Assembly: GCA_963693305.1 (NCBI GenBank)
Contig: OY855903.1
Location: 29,834,598 to 29,898,597, forward strand
Length of the DNA stretch: 64,000 nucleotides
Reading direction: 5' to 3'
From: Meandrina meandrites
Taxonomy: Eukaryota > Cnidaria > Anthozoa > Scleractinia > Meandrinidae
Below the pieces are notes generated by a model that saw only the letters and a program-made list of their open reading frames with translations, did no database searches and was not told where the DNA came from. This document shows, piece after piece, positions 52,648 through 60,761 of this stretch. Positions within the stretch are counted from its first letter, which is position 1. Every line of letters starts with the position of its first letter. A program made the translations under genes and the position numbers.

Positions 52648-53136
52648 TTAATCCATATGTCTTAAAACTCTGGTCTGGGTCGGGCGAGCAGGTTGTAGCT
52701 CAGCACGTGCTGGCTCTGGTGTATTTTTTTTGCTGAATGCGGCCTTGAGCTCTTCACGTTTGTAATAAATACCGATCAGTGAAACGACTATACTTCCAAG
52801 AGCAAGCCATTGTGTGGTGCTGAGACTGCTATTTTTTTCTTCGGTACTTTTTAGGGTTTCATCTGCAATAGTCGGTGTTGGCTCAGAAACCGGGGGATCA
52901 GCAACTGAGTTGCTACCCTTTGCCTTGTTGTTTGCGATTATGACAGCAGCCTCAGCTGCGGCTTTTTTCTGTTGTTCACGGGCCAGCCGCGTTCTTTCAG
53001 CAACCGCTTTGCCAGCAGCCACACGCTTGGGATTTTTTGCACGCGGGGCTGTAGTTGGAGTTGGAGTTGTTGCTTGCTGTGTTATATCGACCTGTTGTTG
53101 CGGGGTTTCGACCTGCTCGGATTGTTCGGTTGACAT
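52648..53136 (-). CDS. Polinton basic single-span protein, 162 aa
   Basis: Layout: Gln/Thr/Pro-rich N-terminus; a strongly basic segment with KNPKRVAAGKAVAERTR (about 34-50), suited to bind DNA; an Ala-rich helix; an acidic linker; one membrane span (about 108-125, LALGSIVVSLIGIYY); and a basic tail ending VLRHMD. I read it as a virion protein that may link DNA to membrane or capsid. A palindrome of the second family (AGCAACTGAGTTGCT, 52900-52914) lies inside the gene. Confidence 0.75.
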   Translation of the reverse strand: MSTEQSEQVETPQQQVDITQQATTPTPTTAPRAKNPKRVAAGKAVAERTRLAREQQKKAAAEAAVIIANNKAKGSNSVADPPVSEPTPTIADETLKSTEEKNSSLSTTQWLALGSIVVSLIGIYYKREELKAAFSKKNTPEPARAELQPARPTQTRVLRHMD

Positions 53137-53169
53137 TATATGTTAAGCAAATAAAAAATTATTAAGCAA

Positions 53170-53745
53170 TTATTCAGAATTTGTCTGCAAATGTTCAGTA
53201 GTTGGTGAGGAATGCTCAGGAATTTCTTCTAATTTTGCTTTGTCATTTTTCTCCAAATGCGAATTAAAATCAATGTGCTTCGCCGTTATCAAAGCAGCAG
53301 AAATAGGAGCAAGAAATTTTCCATATTTCAAAGAGAGACTGCCAACAAAATTTGTCATTTCTTTGTTAATAATGAAGTCTTCTTTTAGTTCTTTTTTCAT
53401 TGCATCAACGTCATCTATTTCAATAACCATTTGCAGGCCTCTTGTCACAAGCGTAAGCAGGTTGTCAACCATGCTTTCGGTTGTCTTGCTGCCAACGAAG
53501 GTTTCATATCTCTTGTAGTACTTTTCAACTTCTTTATCAGTCAAGCGTTTCAACTGCTCATGTGTTAATTGCACGCCGATGGCCTCTTTGGATTTGCCTG
53601 TTGATACAAGCACGGCCAGCTGCTCACGAAGGGCAGGAATGTTAGGTCCGGATAGCAACTGTGGCACAAGGCTACTATCAGCTGGGCTGCTTGACGGCTC
53701 AGCTTCCAGTAGGTTTATAACATCTGCGAACTCTTGTTCAGCCAT
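53170..53745 (-). CDS. Polinton protein of unknown function, 191 aa
   Basis: Soluble, mostly helical and charged. It has an acidic N-terminus with EAEPSSSPADSS, then a helix-rich body with KRLTDKEVEKYYKRYE (about 66-81) and a short hydrophobic stretch near LAPISAALITA. No Cys-His protease motif, so it is not the missing maturation protease. A palindrome (53788-53804) lies 42 bp upstream of its ATG and overlaps the end of the ATPase gene. Confidence 0.75.
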   Translation of the reverse strand: MAEQEFADVINLLEAEPSSSPADSSLVPQLLSGPNIPALREQLAVLVSTGKSKEAIGVQLTHEQLKRLTDKEVEKYYKRYETFVGSKTTESMVDNLLTLVTRGLQMVIEIDDVDAMKKELKEDFIINKEMTNFVGSLSLKYGKFLAPISAALITAKHIDFNSHLEKNDKAKLEEIPEHSSPTTEHLQTNSE

Positions 53746-53787
53746 GTTTATATACTATATACAACTTTTATTTTTTTAATTCAAAAT

Positions 53788-53804
53788 TATCAACTTAGTT
53801 GATA
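53788..53804. promoter_or_regulatory. CAAC-NNN-GTTG palindrome, site 4
   Basis: TATCAACTTAGTTGATA, 42 bp before the ATG of the 191-residue gene. It overlaps the last codons and stop of the ATPase gene. Confidence 0.6.
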
Positions 53805-54392
53805 TGATAATCCGTAGGGGTAGCGAAGCGAGAACACGAGATAAGAGAACTTCCGCTCTTTCAGCTTTGAAATCAGATTTTTGTACTGATCGTGGGAGAG
53901 TTCGCCGGCGTAATCTTCAAAGATTGCCTTTGTAGTTTTGGCTGAGGGAGTGTAAAATAAAACGATAGCCGCCACGTTTTCACGGAAGGAAGGTGTTATG
54001 CTGGTTATCTTCTGGGTCAGCACCCAAACGCTGATGCCGATATGCCGAGCGGAAAAGCCAAGATTCACCAGCTGGCCTGTGCGCCCTTTCACATCTTTGG
54101 AGGCTGCGCAGTCATCAAGGATTATGAGCGTGTTGGTGCCCTCAAACAGCCAGGTCACGACCTTCAACCAACTTTCAACCTCGTGCTGCTTGCATATTAT
54201 TATAAACATTCTTGGATCATTTTCACCAATTCGGTGGTAGGTCTTGTTGTGCGCGAATGTTGGGCAGATAAGCACAATGTAGTCAAACTTGCCGCGGAAA
54301 GGGCCGTAGATCTGATCCACCACATACCTCGATTTGCCTGAATTTGTCGGGCCGACAATCAGAGCGTTAAAGGGTATCTTGCTCGGATCCAT
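53790..54392 (-). CDS. A32-like genome-packaging ATPase (FtsK/HerA type)
   Basis: Pumps DNA into the capsid. 200 residues with Walker A GPTNSGKS (14-21), Walker B TLIILDD (88-94) and a sensor WVLTQ (123-127). Arg116 in SARHIG may act as arginine finger. I place the start at the ATG 54390-54392. The frame is open a few codons further, but only to a TTG inside a palindrome, while the ATG stands exactly 4 bp from that palindrome like two other genes of the element. The last codons overlap the next palindrome. Confidence 0.93.
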   Translation of the reverse strand: MDPSKIPFNALIVGPTNSGKSRYVVDQIYGPFRGKFDYIVLICPTFAHNKTYHRIGENDPRMFIIICKQHEVESWLKVVTWLFEGTNTLIILDDCAASKDVKGRTGQLVNLGFSARHIGISVWVLTQKITSITPSFRENVAAIVLFYTPSAKTTKAIFEDYAGELSHDQYKNLISKLKERKFSYLVFSLRYPYGLSYQLS

Positions 54393-54396
54393 CTTC

Positions 54397-54411
54397 AGCA
54401 ACTCAGTTGCT
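54397..54411. promoter_or_regulatory. CAAC-NNN-GTTG palindrome, variant site 5
   Basis: AGCAACTCAGTTGCT, 4 bp before the ATG of the packaging ATPase gene. Same core with GC in place of AT in the arms. Confidence 0.55.
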
Positions 54412-54414
54412 ATA

Positions 54415-55668
54415 TTAATACAGTACAGATTCTAATTGCCTTTTTAATATATTCATCTGCGCATCACTGATTACGTAAATGTGGCAGTTCACATTGCCAG
54501 AGCCGCTTGCATTCCTCTCGAGCTCCAGCTGTACCCCATCCTTTGTGTTTACAAGTCGCGTGCCGCTTCCGTGCATAGAGTGATCAGCCATGGAACGCAG
54601 ATCGATCATAACCCCGAACTTGTTATCTGCATAAAACTTTGTTGCATTCATGTGCTGTGTTTTGTTTTCATTTTTGAGAAAGAAGCGTTTGACCTCCTCC
54701 CAAATATCAATTCCTTCAAGTCCGTTGTTGTACAGCCTGTTGGGCGAGCCATTTACTGTGACACTGACTTTTGTCAGGTCTGGGTTAAAGTATGCTTCTG
54801 ACTGCCTTGCACCAGCAACATAGGGCTCGACAAAAAGTAGCAAGATGCCTTTGAGGGACCTTCTCTGAGGGTTAACTCTGAGATTCAGCCTTGTGTCACT
54901 GCCTTTTTTAAAGGTAACAATTTCGTCACGCTGGATGTGGTCATACGCAAATTCTTTTCCATTTGTGTACTCGCTGAGGGCTTCATCTGCCAGTGTTTTG
55001 CTTCTTATCATCTCGTACTCCAGCTGGATGTTTGTCAGCTTGTATTCCAGTTTTGTTTTATCGGAGCCTCTGACAACCTGAGAAGCTGGCGCAAGTGTCA
55101 GTTCGAACACAAGATCGTTGAATAGAGCCTGTGGGTAAAAGGTCCCGTGGTCATTCAAAATCTGGTGGTCAAGGCGTATCCTGTATTTTGATCCGTAAAT
55201 CCCGTTCAGTTTGTTTTCCGAATCGACGCCTGTGGTCTGCTTGTCACCCGCGTTTGAGCGAATTTTGTTGAGGCCCTGACTCTGGATTCCATCTTGCAAC
55301 ATGTTGTCGCGCTCCTCCTGTGATAGAAAGAGATCCTCGAATATCTTGTAAATGTCATAACCAACAGTGTCCTGCAGTATGGTACCAGAGTACTTCACAA
55401 CAAGTTTGTCAACTAGCGCCCGTCCAACATTGTCGACTAGAAAGTTGTTGGCATGGCCTCCGCTCAAATCGATGTTGAAGCGCAGTGCAAGTGAGCCGGG
55501 AACAATGACTTCGTTTTCATTCAGCTTGGGCACCGAAACATAAAGCGTTTCCTGTGGATTGGCTTCTGTGCGCTCGAAAGTGATTCGTTTCACCGCGCGC
55601 TCCGCTCTTAGCGCGCCAAGAGTTTTTTCACTGCGTGTTGGCCGAAGGTTTTCCTGTACACCGTCCAT
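54415..55668 (-). CDS. major capsid protein candidate (double jelly-roll, PY type)
   Basis: 417 residues, the size of double-jelly-roll capsid proteins. It has many short beta-rich stretches and no membrane segment. The segments FLVDNVGRALVDKLVV (about 75-90), DIYKIFEDLFLSQEER (about 104-119) and LDHQILNDHGTFYPQ (about 167-181) are of the kind seen in Polinton capsid proteins. Next to the packaging ATPase, as expected for a morphogenesis block. Assignment rests on size, position and sequence character and not on a structural comparison. Divergent from the 453-residue gene across an 89-bp spacer holding one palindrome. Confidence 0.75.
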   Translation of the reverse strand: MDGVQENLRPTRSEKTLGALRAERAVKRITFERTEANPQETLYVSVPKLNENEVIVPGSLALRFNIDLSGGHANNFLVDNVGRALVDKLVVKYSGTILQDTVGYDIYKIFEDLFLSQEERDNMLQDGIQSQGLNKIRSNAGDKQTTGVDSENKLNGIYGSKYRIRLDHQILNDHGTFYPQALFNDLVFELTLAPASQVVRGSDKTKLEYKLTNIQLEYEMIRSKTLADEALSEYTNGKEFAYDHIQRDEIVTFKKGSDTRLNLRVNPQRRSLKGILLLFVEPYVAGARQSEAYFNPDLTKVSVTVNGSPNRLYNNGLEGIDIWEEVKRFFLKNENKTQHMNATKFYADNKFGVMIDLRSMADHSMHGSGTRLVNTKDGVQLELERNASGSGNVNCHIYVISDAQMNILKRQLESVLY

Positions 55669-55736
55669 TATTGTAAAGAATATAAAATATTCAATTAAAA
55701 AATTTCAATTGTAAATATAAAATTACTTCATCAACT

Positions 55737-55753
55737 TATCAACTTTGTTGATA
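55737..55753. promoter_or_regulatory. CAAC-NNN-GTTG palindrome, site 6
   Basis: TATCAACTTTGTTGATA, 4 bp before the ATG of the 453-residue gene and 68 bp before that of the divergent capsid gene. Confidence 0.65.
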
Positions 55754-55757
55754 TTCG

Positions 55758-57119
55758 ATGGCAGAAGGTGGCGAATTTGGTATGGAGCAACCAGATCTTG
55801 ACAAGGATCTTGACCATGATTCTGTAGATGAACAAGAGGTCGATACATCCCGGACGTTTAATCCTGACGCAGAATCCACACGGTATGGTGAACAAATTGA
55901 AATGCAAAATATGCAGCACGAACAGAGCGGACTTCCAGAAACATCATTTGATGAAATCCCTTCGTTGGGGGGCTTTATTCATGATGATGACAAACCAGGG
56001 CTTGTTGATAAAGCAAGAGATTTTATTAAAAGGAAGTTTCCAAGAGTTGACTTTAGAAAATTAGGCCCAATAAGTTTCGGCAAAAAGCCTGGCAATTATA
56101 ATAAAATCGTTACAATTGGACCAAGGGGTGGTGAGAGTGAAATTTTCAAAAAAGATGGGAAAAGTCTTTTGAAAAGTTTCACAGACAAGTTCAAAACATC
56201 ACTTGGTCCAGAAGCTGAATCTCTGATTGCTCAAGACAATGATGAAATAAGAGAAAACCGGCAGAGATTAAGAGAAGCTGAAAAACAACTCAGAGATGCA
56301 GAAAAACTAGCCTCTGAAAGAGAAAAAGCCGCCCAAGAAGTGCAAGATCTTAGAATAAGAATTGAGCGAACTCAAGCCAATATTGATCAACTGGGATCAA
56401 ACGTTGAAAGTGAATCAGAACTGCGGAGACTGCAGCAACTGAAAAAAAATTATCAAAAGGATTTTGAAAACGCAAAAAAAGAGGTGTCAGCTCTCGAGAA
56501 ACAGGCTAAAACCAAAGCCAAAGAACAAACCAGGGTCAACCAACTTAGAGCAAGCCTGGCGGCCAAAGAGAGCGAAAGAAACACAATGGAAGCGAGGCTC
56601 AACGACACTAGAACGTTAGATGAGCTGAAAGAACAAGAAGCAGAACTGCAGCGCCAAAATGAGGAAGATCAGGCAGTTATCGACGATGAAAACACATCAC
56701 CTTCTGATAAACAAGCTGCCGAAGGAAGAGTAGCGGAAAGACAAGAGGAGCTTGCTCGTTTGCAAACGCAGATTGATGAAAGAGAAAGAGCGCTTCCACT
56801 TCGTGAGAGGGTAAAGGAGATATTCAAAAAATATGGTGTGACCGTTACGGCTATTGTTATTGCAGCCGGGGTCACAATTGGTGCTGTCATTGGGGCTATT
56901 ACAAACGCTTTGAGAGCCACCGGTAAAGCGTTGGGAAAAGGTCTAAAAGATATTGGCTCAAAGATTGCATCAGCTCTGCCAGGTCTTATTGGCTCAATTG
57001 TGAGCTTTCTTTTCAAAGCCGCCGGTCAAGCTATCGGTTTTCTTGCTGAGCACACCTGGCTGATTATTTTGGCTGTGGTTGCCTTTCTTGTAGAAAAATA
57101 CATAAAGAAGCGGCGTTAA
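55758..57119 (+). CDS. Polinton coiled-coil membrane protein, 453 aa
   Basis: Layout: acidic disordered N-terminus (1-75); a basic patch with KRKFPRVDFRKLG (about 90-103); a long heptad-like Glu/Lys/Gln coiled coil (about 155-345); a hydrophobic segment VTAIVIAAGVTIGAVIG (about 363-380); a Gly/Ala-rich amphipathic stretch with SALPGLIGSIVSFLF; and a last membrane span followed by KKRR. The tail could insert into or disturb a membrane, a suggestion only. The ATG is 4 bp from the palindrome at 55737-55753. Its stop shares the TTAA at 57116-57119 with the convergent 587-residue gene. Confidence 0.8.
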   Translation: MAEGGEFGMEQPDLDKDLDHDSVDEQEVDTSRTFNPDAESTRYGEQIEMQNMQHEQSGLPETSFDEIPSLGGFIHDDDKPGLVDKARDFIKRKFPRVDFRKLGPISFGKKPGNYNKIVTIGPRGGESEIFKKDGKSLLKSFTDKFKTSLGPEAESLIAQDNDEIRENRQRLREAEKQLRDAEKLASEREKAAQEVQDLRIRIERTQANIDQLGSNVESESELRRLQQLKKNYQKDFENAKKEVSALEKQAKTKAKEQTRVNQLRASLAAKESERNTMEARLNDTRTLDELKEQEAELQRQNEEDQAVIDDENTSPSDKQAAEGRVAERQEELARLQTQIDERERALPLRERVKEIFKKYGVTVTAIVIAAGVTIGAVIGAITNALRATGKALGKGLKDIGSKIASALPGLIGSIVSFLFKAAGQAIGFLAEHTWLIILAVVAFLVEKYIKKRR

Positions 57120-58879
57120 CGCATAAAAGCGTAAATCAAAGCCGCAACACCTACCGCGACAACAACAATAGCTGCTTTGTTATTTTCGTGTGTTTCAGTG
57201 CCACCTACATCTTTTACTGGCTCATCAGGCTGAGGTGTTTGTTCTTCAGTGTCGGGCCTATTTTTTTCAGGCTGCGTTGCTTGCTTGTGTATCGGGTTTG
57301 AGGGGTGGCTGTTTGGTGGGTTTATCTTTGTCGGCCCTCCTGCCATTAGCTTTAGCCCTGATTTTTTTGTGCTCTTATTTACTTCGTCGTTAACCCCTAG
57401 CTTCATGCCTGGTATAGCTTGTTTTAGCTGGTTGTTGTAACCAATAACACTTCCCGTATTTATTACCATCCGAGCAGGCATCAACCAGGCCCCCGGACAC
57501 ACAGCAAGGTTAAGCCTCACCTTAGCCTCATCTACAGCAAGTTGATACCTTTGAACTGACTTTGCCAGATCCGGTTGCCTTATTGAGTCTTCCACTAAAA
57601 CAAGGAACTCACTTTGCGCTTCCTTTGCGCGCCCTCCTGACCCCAGAATACTACTTCTTACATTTACCTGTGAACCCAGAACACAGTAAACGAACGCCTC
57701 TATCGACTGGTTTATTCGCGACAAACCCGCCTGCGTTAGACCTTCTGCTACATTTGGACAAAACCAGTCTGCCTGTCCGTAGGCAGCGTCATCTGGCTCG
57801 ATATAATAAATCAAGTTACCTTTTGAGCCTGATCCACCTTCGTCTGAGAACTTTTTTGACCCCCCGGGGTAAATGTCTCCCTCTTCTTTAGACGGTCCAA
57901 CGTATGACACATAGATGTAAACGCTTCCCAGGCCGTGGTTTGCGCCTCTTGTAAAACGAAAATCGCTTGACGGGTCGACTCCGAACTCATTGCATATTCT
58001 TTTGTATGAAGCCACGTCGTATTTGTTGTTAATCTGGTCAAAAGTTGGGTCGCCTGGCAAAGCGCTTATGCTTTGTATTCCCCCCATCTGAAACAATATT
58101 CGCCTGACAGTAAAATATATATGGAACTTGTAAAAAGCTCGCACATTCTCTGGCATAGCATAGTTGTTATCGAAAATTTCGCGACTTATACCACAGCCCG
58201 TTGTCGCACACCATACAGCAAAATTCAGCTGCTGTGGCCAATATCTCATATTTGGGCCGGCTAGCCATGTTTTTGACTCTTTCCCTGAATGGTGGGTGAG
58301 TTTGGTTTTTTGAAATACCTCTCTGAACTTTGTTGTGAAATACTGGTCCGGTGTTACGTAAATATTCAGTTGGTCATTAAATATTTTTTTCAAACTCGGG
58401 GCAGCATCATGAAAGCCAACAGCAGGAATCGGCAAAGAGTCACCTTTTAAACCACTTGGTGTAAGCTGTTGTGGAAACCCTTCTGATGATTGGCCAACAC
58501 CCAGCGCACTTTTCATTTCCGGGCTCCAATATTTGCTGTCTGAACCAAAAACGTTTATCAAATGGCCTGGCCCTGCTTTGAAATAAATTTCTGAGGTTGC
58601 TGTGTGGTCTTTGGTGAAATCGGTCTGTGGCTCAAACTTTGATTTATCAGCATTCGGGTATTTTGCATTAAAAGTTTTCCATGCCTTTTGTTCTGCTACT
58701 TTGGCAATGCTGTTAGCTTCTGGTGTCTGGATCCATTTTAGAAGCGCAGATGCGCTGCCTTGCTGTGAGGGCTGAGGGGCCTTGTCTTTTGCTGCATTAG
58801 CTTTCGCTGCACTTTTGGTTCTTTGCTGCCTCGAATAAGCATCCAACCATCCACCACCACCGGTCCATTCATTATCCAT
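57116..58879 (-). CDS. Polinton C-terminally anchored structural protein candidate, 587 aa
   Basis: Large protein I cannot assign to a named family. Gly/Ala/Gln-rich N-terminus; a globular body with YWPQQLNFAVWCATTGCG (about 212-229), RAFYKFHIYFTVRRILF (about 245-261) and LPGDPTFDQINNKYD; a Pro/Thr/Glu-rich linker (about 510-560); then one membrane span AAIVVVAVGVAALIYAF at the extreme C-terminus. This tail-anchor layout suits a virion-surface or membrane-layer protein. I believe relatives occur in other cnidarian Polintons but cannot check here. Divergent from the penton gene with only 34 bp between the ATGs. Confidence 0.75.
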   Translation of the reverse strand: MDNEWTGGGGWLDAYSRQQRTKSAAKANAAKDKAPQPSQQGSASALLKWIQTPEANSIAKVAEQKAWKTFNAKYPNADKSKFEPQTDFTKDHTATSEIYFKAGPGHLINVFGSDSKYWSPEMKSALGVGQSSEGFPQQLTPSGLKGDSLPIPAVGFHDAAPSLKKIFNDQLNIYVTPDQYFTTKFREVFQKTKLTHHSGKESKTWLAGPNMRYWPQQLNFAVWCATTGCGISREIFDNNYAMPENVRAFYKFHIYFTVRRILFQMGGIQSISALPGDPTFDQINNKYDVASYKRICNEFGVDPSSDFRFTRGANHGLGSVYIYVSYVGPSKEEGDIYPGGSKKFSDEGGSGSKGNLIYYIEPDDAAYGQADWFCPNVAEGLTQAGLSRINQSIEAFVYCVLGSQVNVRSSILGSGGRAKEAQSEFLVLVEDSIRQPDLAKSVQRYQLAVDEAKVRLNLAVCPGAWLMPARMVINTGSVIGYNNQLKQAIPGMKLGVNDEVNKSTKKSGLKLMAGGPTKINPPNSHPSNPIHKQATQPEKNRPDTEEQTPQPDEPVKDVGGTETHENNKAAIVVVAVGVAALIYAFMR

Positions 58880-58913
58880 TATTTAAACAAAATATTTTTC
58901 TCTAATTATAAAA
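58880..58913. promoter_or_regulatory. 34-bp divergent promoter spacer
   Basis: tatttaaacaaaatattttt followed by ctctaattataaaa lies between the ATGs of the 587-residue and penton genes. Entirely AT-rich, with no palindrome of the CAAC type, so these two genes probably belong to a different expression class from the central block. Confidence 0.4.
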
Positions 58914-59585
58914 ATGGTTATTCTTACTGTTGTTACAAAAGAAAATCCACATACGGTCTATTTTGAACCCCAGCCTATTCAAAAACCAAGCTATATCCGG
59001 CTATTAAGTTGTTCTCTTTACAATTCGTGGTTTAACTTAAAGAAAGAGGGGGCAATTACTTTGTTTGATGATGTCGATAAGCCTTTCGAAGTTACTGTTT
59101 TGCCGGGCCATTATACACTCGATACGTTGGCGAGTGAAATCAAACACAGTTTATCCAAACATAAGGTCCCATTGCTAACAGATATTTATACTATCGTTGG
59201 CCAGCTTGTAATCACAAATCCACATCAAAAAAAGATTGTTTTTGATTCCAATTTAGGCCATTTACTCAATTTGAAAACTTTTACATTGCCATTAAAAATG
59301 TTCATAAAAAAGCTGAATTCCGAAACGACATATTACATTCATTGCGACCTACTTGACAAAGAACAGAATCTGTTAAATGGCAAACCGTCTACTGTTTTAC
59401 AAACTTTTGACATAACAGGAAAACCATTTGAAAAAGTTTTTTATCAAAGCAGCCCACAACATGTCTTACGCGATGTTTCTGCTGATAAGCATATCTCAAA
59501 TATGACAATTTCTGTCAGGGACCAAAATAATAATCTATTTGACTTTAACGGCATGCCTCTTCAGTTTCTAATTGAAATTAATTGA
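58914..59585 (+). CDS. minor capsid/penton protein (single jelly-roll, PX type)
   Basis: 223 residues. The sequence has the usual landmarks of Polinton penton proteins: an N-terminal beta region with SYIRLLSCSLYNSW, then PGHYTLDTLASEI (about 62-74), and near the end the sequence NNLFDFNGMPLQFLIEIN, the typical closing strand. It would occupy the fivefold vertices of the capsid. Followed on the same strand by the 222-residue gene after 28 bp. Confidence 0.85.
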   Translation: MVILTVVTKENPHTVYFEPQPIQKPSYIRLLSCSLYNSWFNLKKEGAITLFDDVDKPFEVTVLPGHYTLDTLASEIKHSLSKHKVPLLTDIYTIVGQLVITNPHQKKIVFDSNLGHLLNLKTFTLPLKMFIKKLNSETTYYIHCDLLDKEQNLLNGKPSTVLQTFDITGKPFEKVFYQSSPQHVLRDVSADKHISNMTISVRDQNNNLFDFNGMPLQFLIEIN

Positions 59586-59613
59586 ACAAGAAAATAATTT
59601 TGTAAATATAACC

Positions 59614-60282
59614 ATGGCATCCAACGTATTACCATCTGCACCAGATTATCGAGAAACAGAAACTCAGACAACACTTTATCCAGTTCTACCAAATCAACCA
59701 GATAACAATTTTCGTATGCAGAAAGCCAATGAAGTTTTAAAATATTTAAGTGACGAAGTTTCACATTATAGGCTTGTTGCCAAAAAATATAAAAGAACTA
59801 AAACCATTATCAACTATGCTAGCTTTTCTGCTGGCGGTATTAGTGGTTTTCTATCCGCAGGTGGAGTAGCAGCTGCTTTTACAGGAATTGGAATTCCTGC
59901 GGCAATACCAATTGGCTGTGTTGCCTCTTTATTTGGGCTAACAGCTGCTGGGCTAACCGGTTTTTACAAAAAACTCGAGCCCAAACTTATCAAACACTGC
60001 AAAATCATGACGCTAGCTTTGTCAAAATGCGACACAGTCAACCGCATACTGTCAAAATCACTCATTGACGGTAAAATCAGCGATTCTGAGTTTCAAAGCA
60101 TTCTTGATGAAAAACAGAGCTATCTAATTCAGAAGGAGATTCTTCGGAAAGGAACACTTCCCAAGGAAAAAAATAAACAAAGCAGCCCTGACATAGAAAA
60201 AATACGACAAGAGGCCATGCACGAAGAAAGAATTAGGCTTCAAAAAAAGTTTCTGGGCAGCGCGGCCGATATCTCGAAATAA
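59614..60282 (+). CDS. Polinton two-span membrane protein, 222 aa
   Basis: Start taken at ataaccATGG (59614), a good initiation context. The frame runs further up only to a TTG inside the penton gene. Begins MASNVLPSAPDY; two adjacent hydrophobic Gly/Ala segments (about 67-85 and 88-112) form a hairpin; then a Lys-rich helix and a C-terminal coiled region. Probably a virion or assembly membrane protein. Function unknown. Last gene before a 1.3-kb non-coding stretch. Confidence 0.78.
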   Translation: MASNVLPSAPDYRETETQTTLYPVLPNQPDNNFRMQKANEVLKYLSDEVSHYRLVAKKYKRTKTIINYASFSAGGISGFLSAGGVAAAFTGIGIPAAIPIGCVASLFGLTAAGLTGFYKKLEPKLIKHCKIMTLALSKCDTVNRILSKSLIDGKISDSEFQSILDEKQSYLIQKEILRKGTLPKEKNKQSSPDIEKIRQEAMHEERIRLQKKFLGSAADISK

Positions 60283-60374
60283 AATTTCAGTCGAAGCGCA
60301 CACTCTTTCACTTTATTAAAGAATGATTTCTGTTCAAGCACAAATTTGAATTAACTTTTTTGGGAAAAAACGAG

Positions 60375-60510
60375 ATTTTCTCTAAGTGTTACAAAAAATT
60401 TCTCTAAGTCTTTTTCTCTAAGTCTTTAAAAAAATTTCTCTAAGTCTTTTCTCTAAGTCTTTGAAAAAATTTCTCTAAGTCTTTCAAAAAATTTTTTCTA
60501 AGTCTTTCAA
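60375..60510. repeat. short tandem repeats of TTTCTCTAAGTCTTT
   Basis: About eight copies of the 15-bp motif, separated by 0-8 A residues, directly after the 222-residue gene and inside the Polinton. Could be a replication, packaging or transcript-end signal. Function unknown. Confidence 0.8.
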
Positions 60511-60533
60511 AAATATATGAATGCGTTACAAGA

Positions 60534-60599
60534 GCGTTACCTTCACACGTGACGTTGTGTGACTCTGTTGCGTTACAGTCACGCGTGACGTTGCGTGAC
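60534..60599. repeat. two 30-bp direct repeats with TGACGT cores
   Basis: gcgttac-n-tcacACGTGACGTTgtgtgac followed 6 bp later by the same with acgCGTGACGTTgcgtgac. Each unit is also imperfectly self-complementary (gtcacgc / gcgtgac). Placed beside the 15-bp array, which suggests a control region. Confidence 0.6.
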
Positions 60600-60629
60600 A
60601 GGTCAAACAAAAAAGCAAAACCCTGGTCG

Positions 60630-60761
60630 GGGGGTGCTCGTTGGCTGTTCTTTGCCTAGCCCCGGCTAGGTCTTTTCCCCGCCGCTGACAAGGCGGCTGT
60701 CCCCCCCATTTTACCTCTGGGTACGAGGTTTGAAATCCCGAGGGATCTCTGAGCACCCCCA
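60630..60761. mobile_element. 132-bp hairpin-ended insert within the Polinton
   Basis: GC-rich block with inverted ends gggggtgctc / gagcaccccc, in contrast to the AT-rich surroundings. It looks like a small element inserted into the non-coding part. The stretch 60762-61580 shows no gene. Confidence 0.45.

Noticed and set aside
54393..54401. Longer ATPase start
   Set aside because: The extension begins at TTG inside a palindrome. The ATG at 54390-54392 keeps the 4-nt spacing seen in two other genes.
59572..59613. Longer start of the two-span membrane protein
   Set aside because: Begins at a TTG within the penton gene. The ATG at 59614 has a good context.
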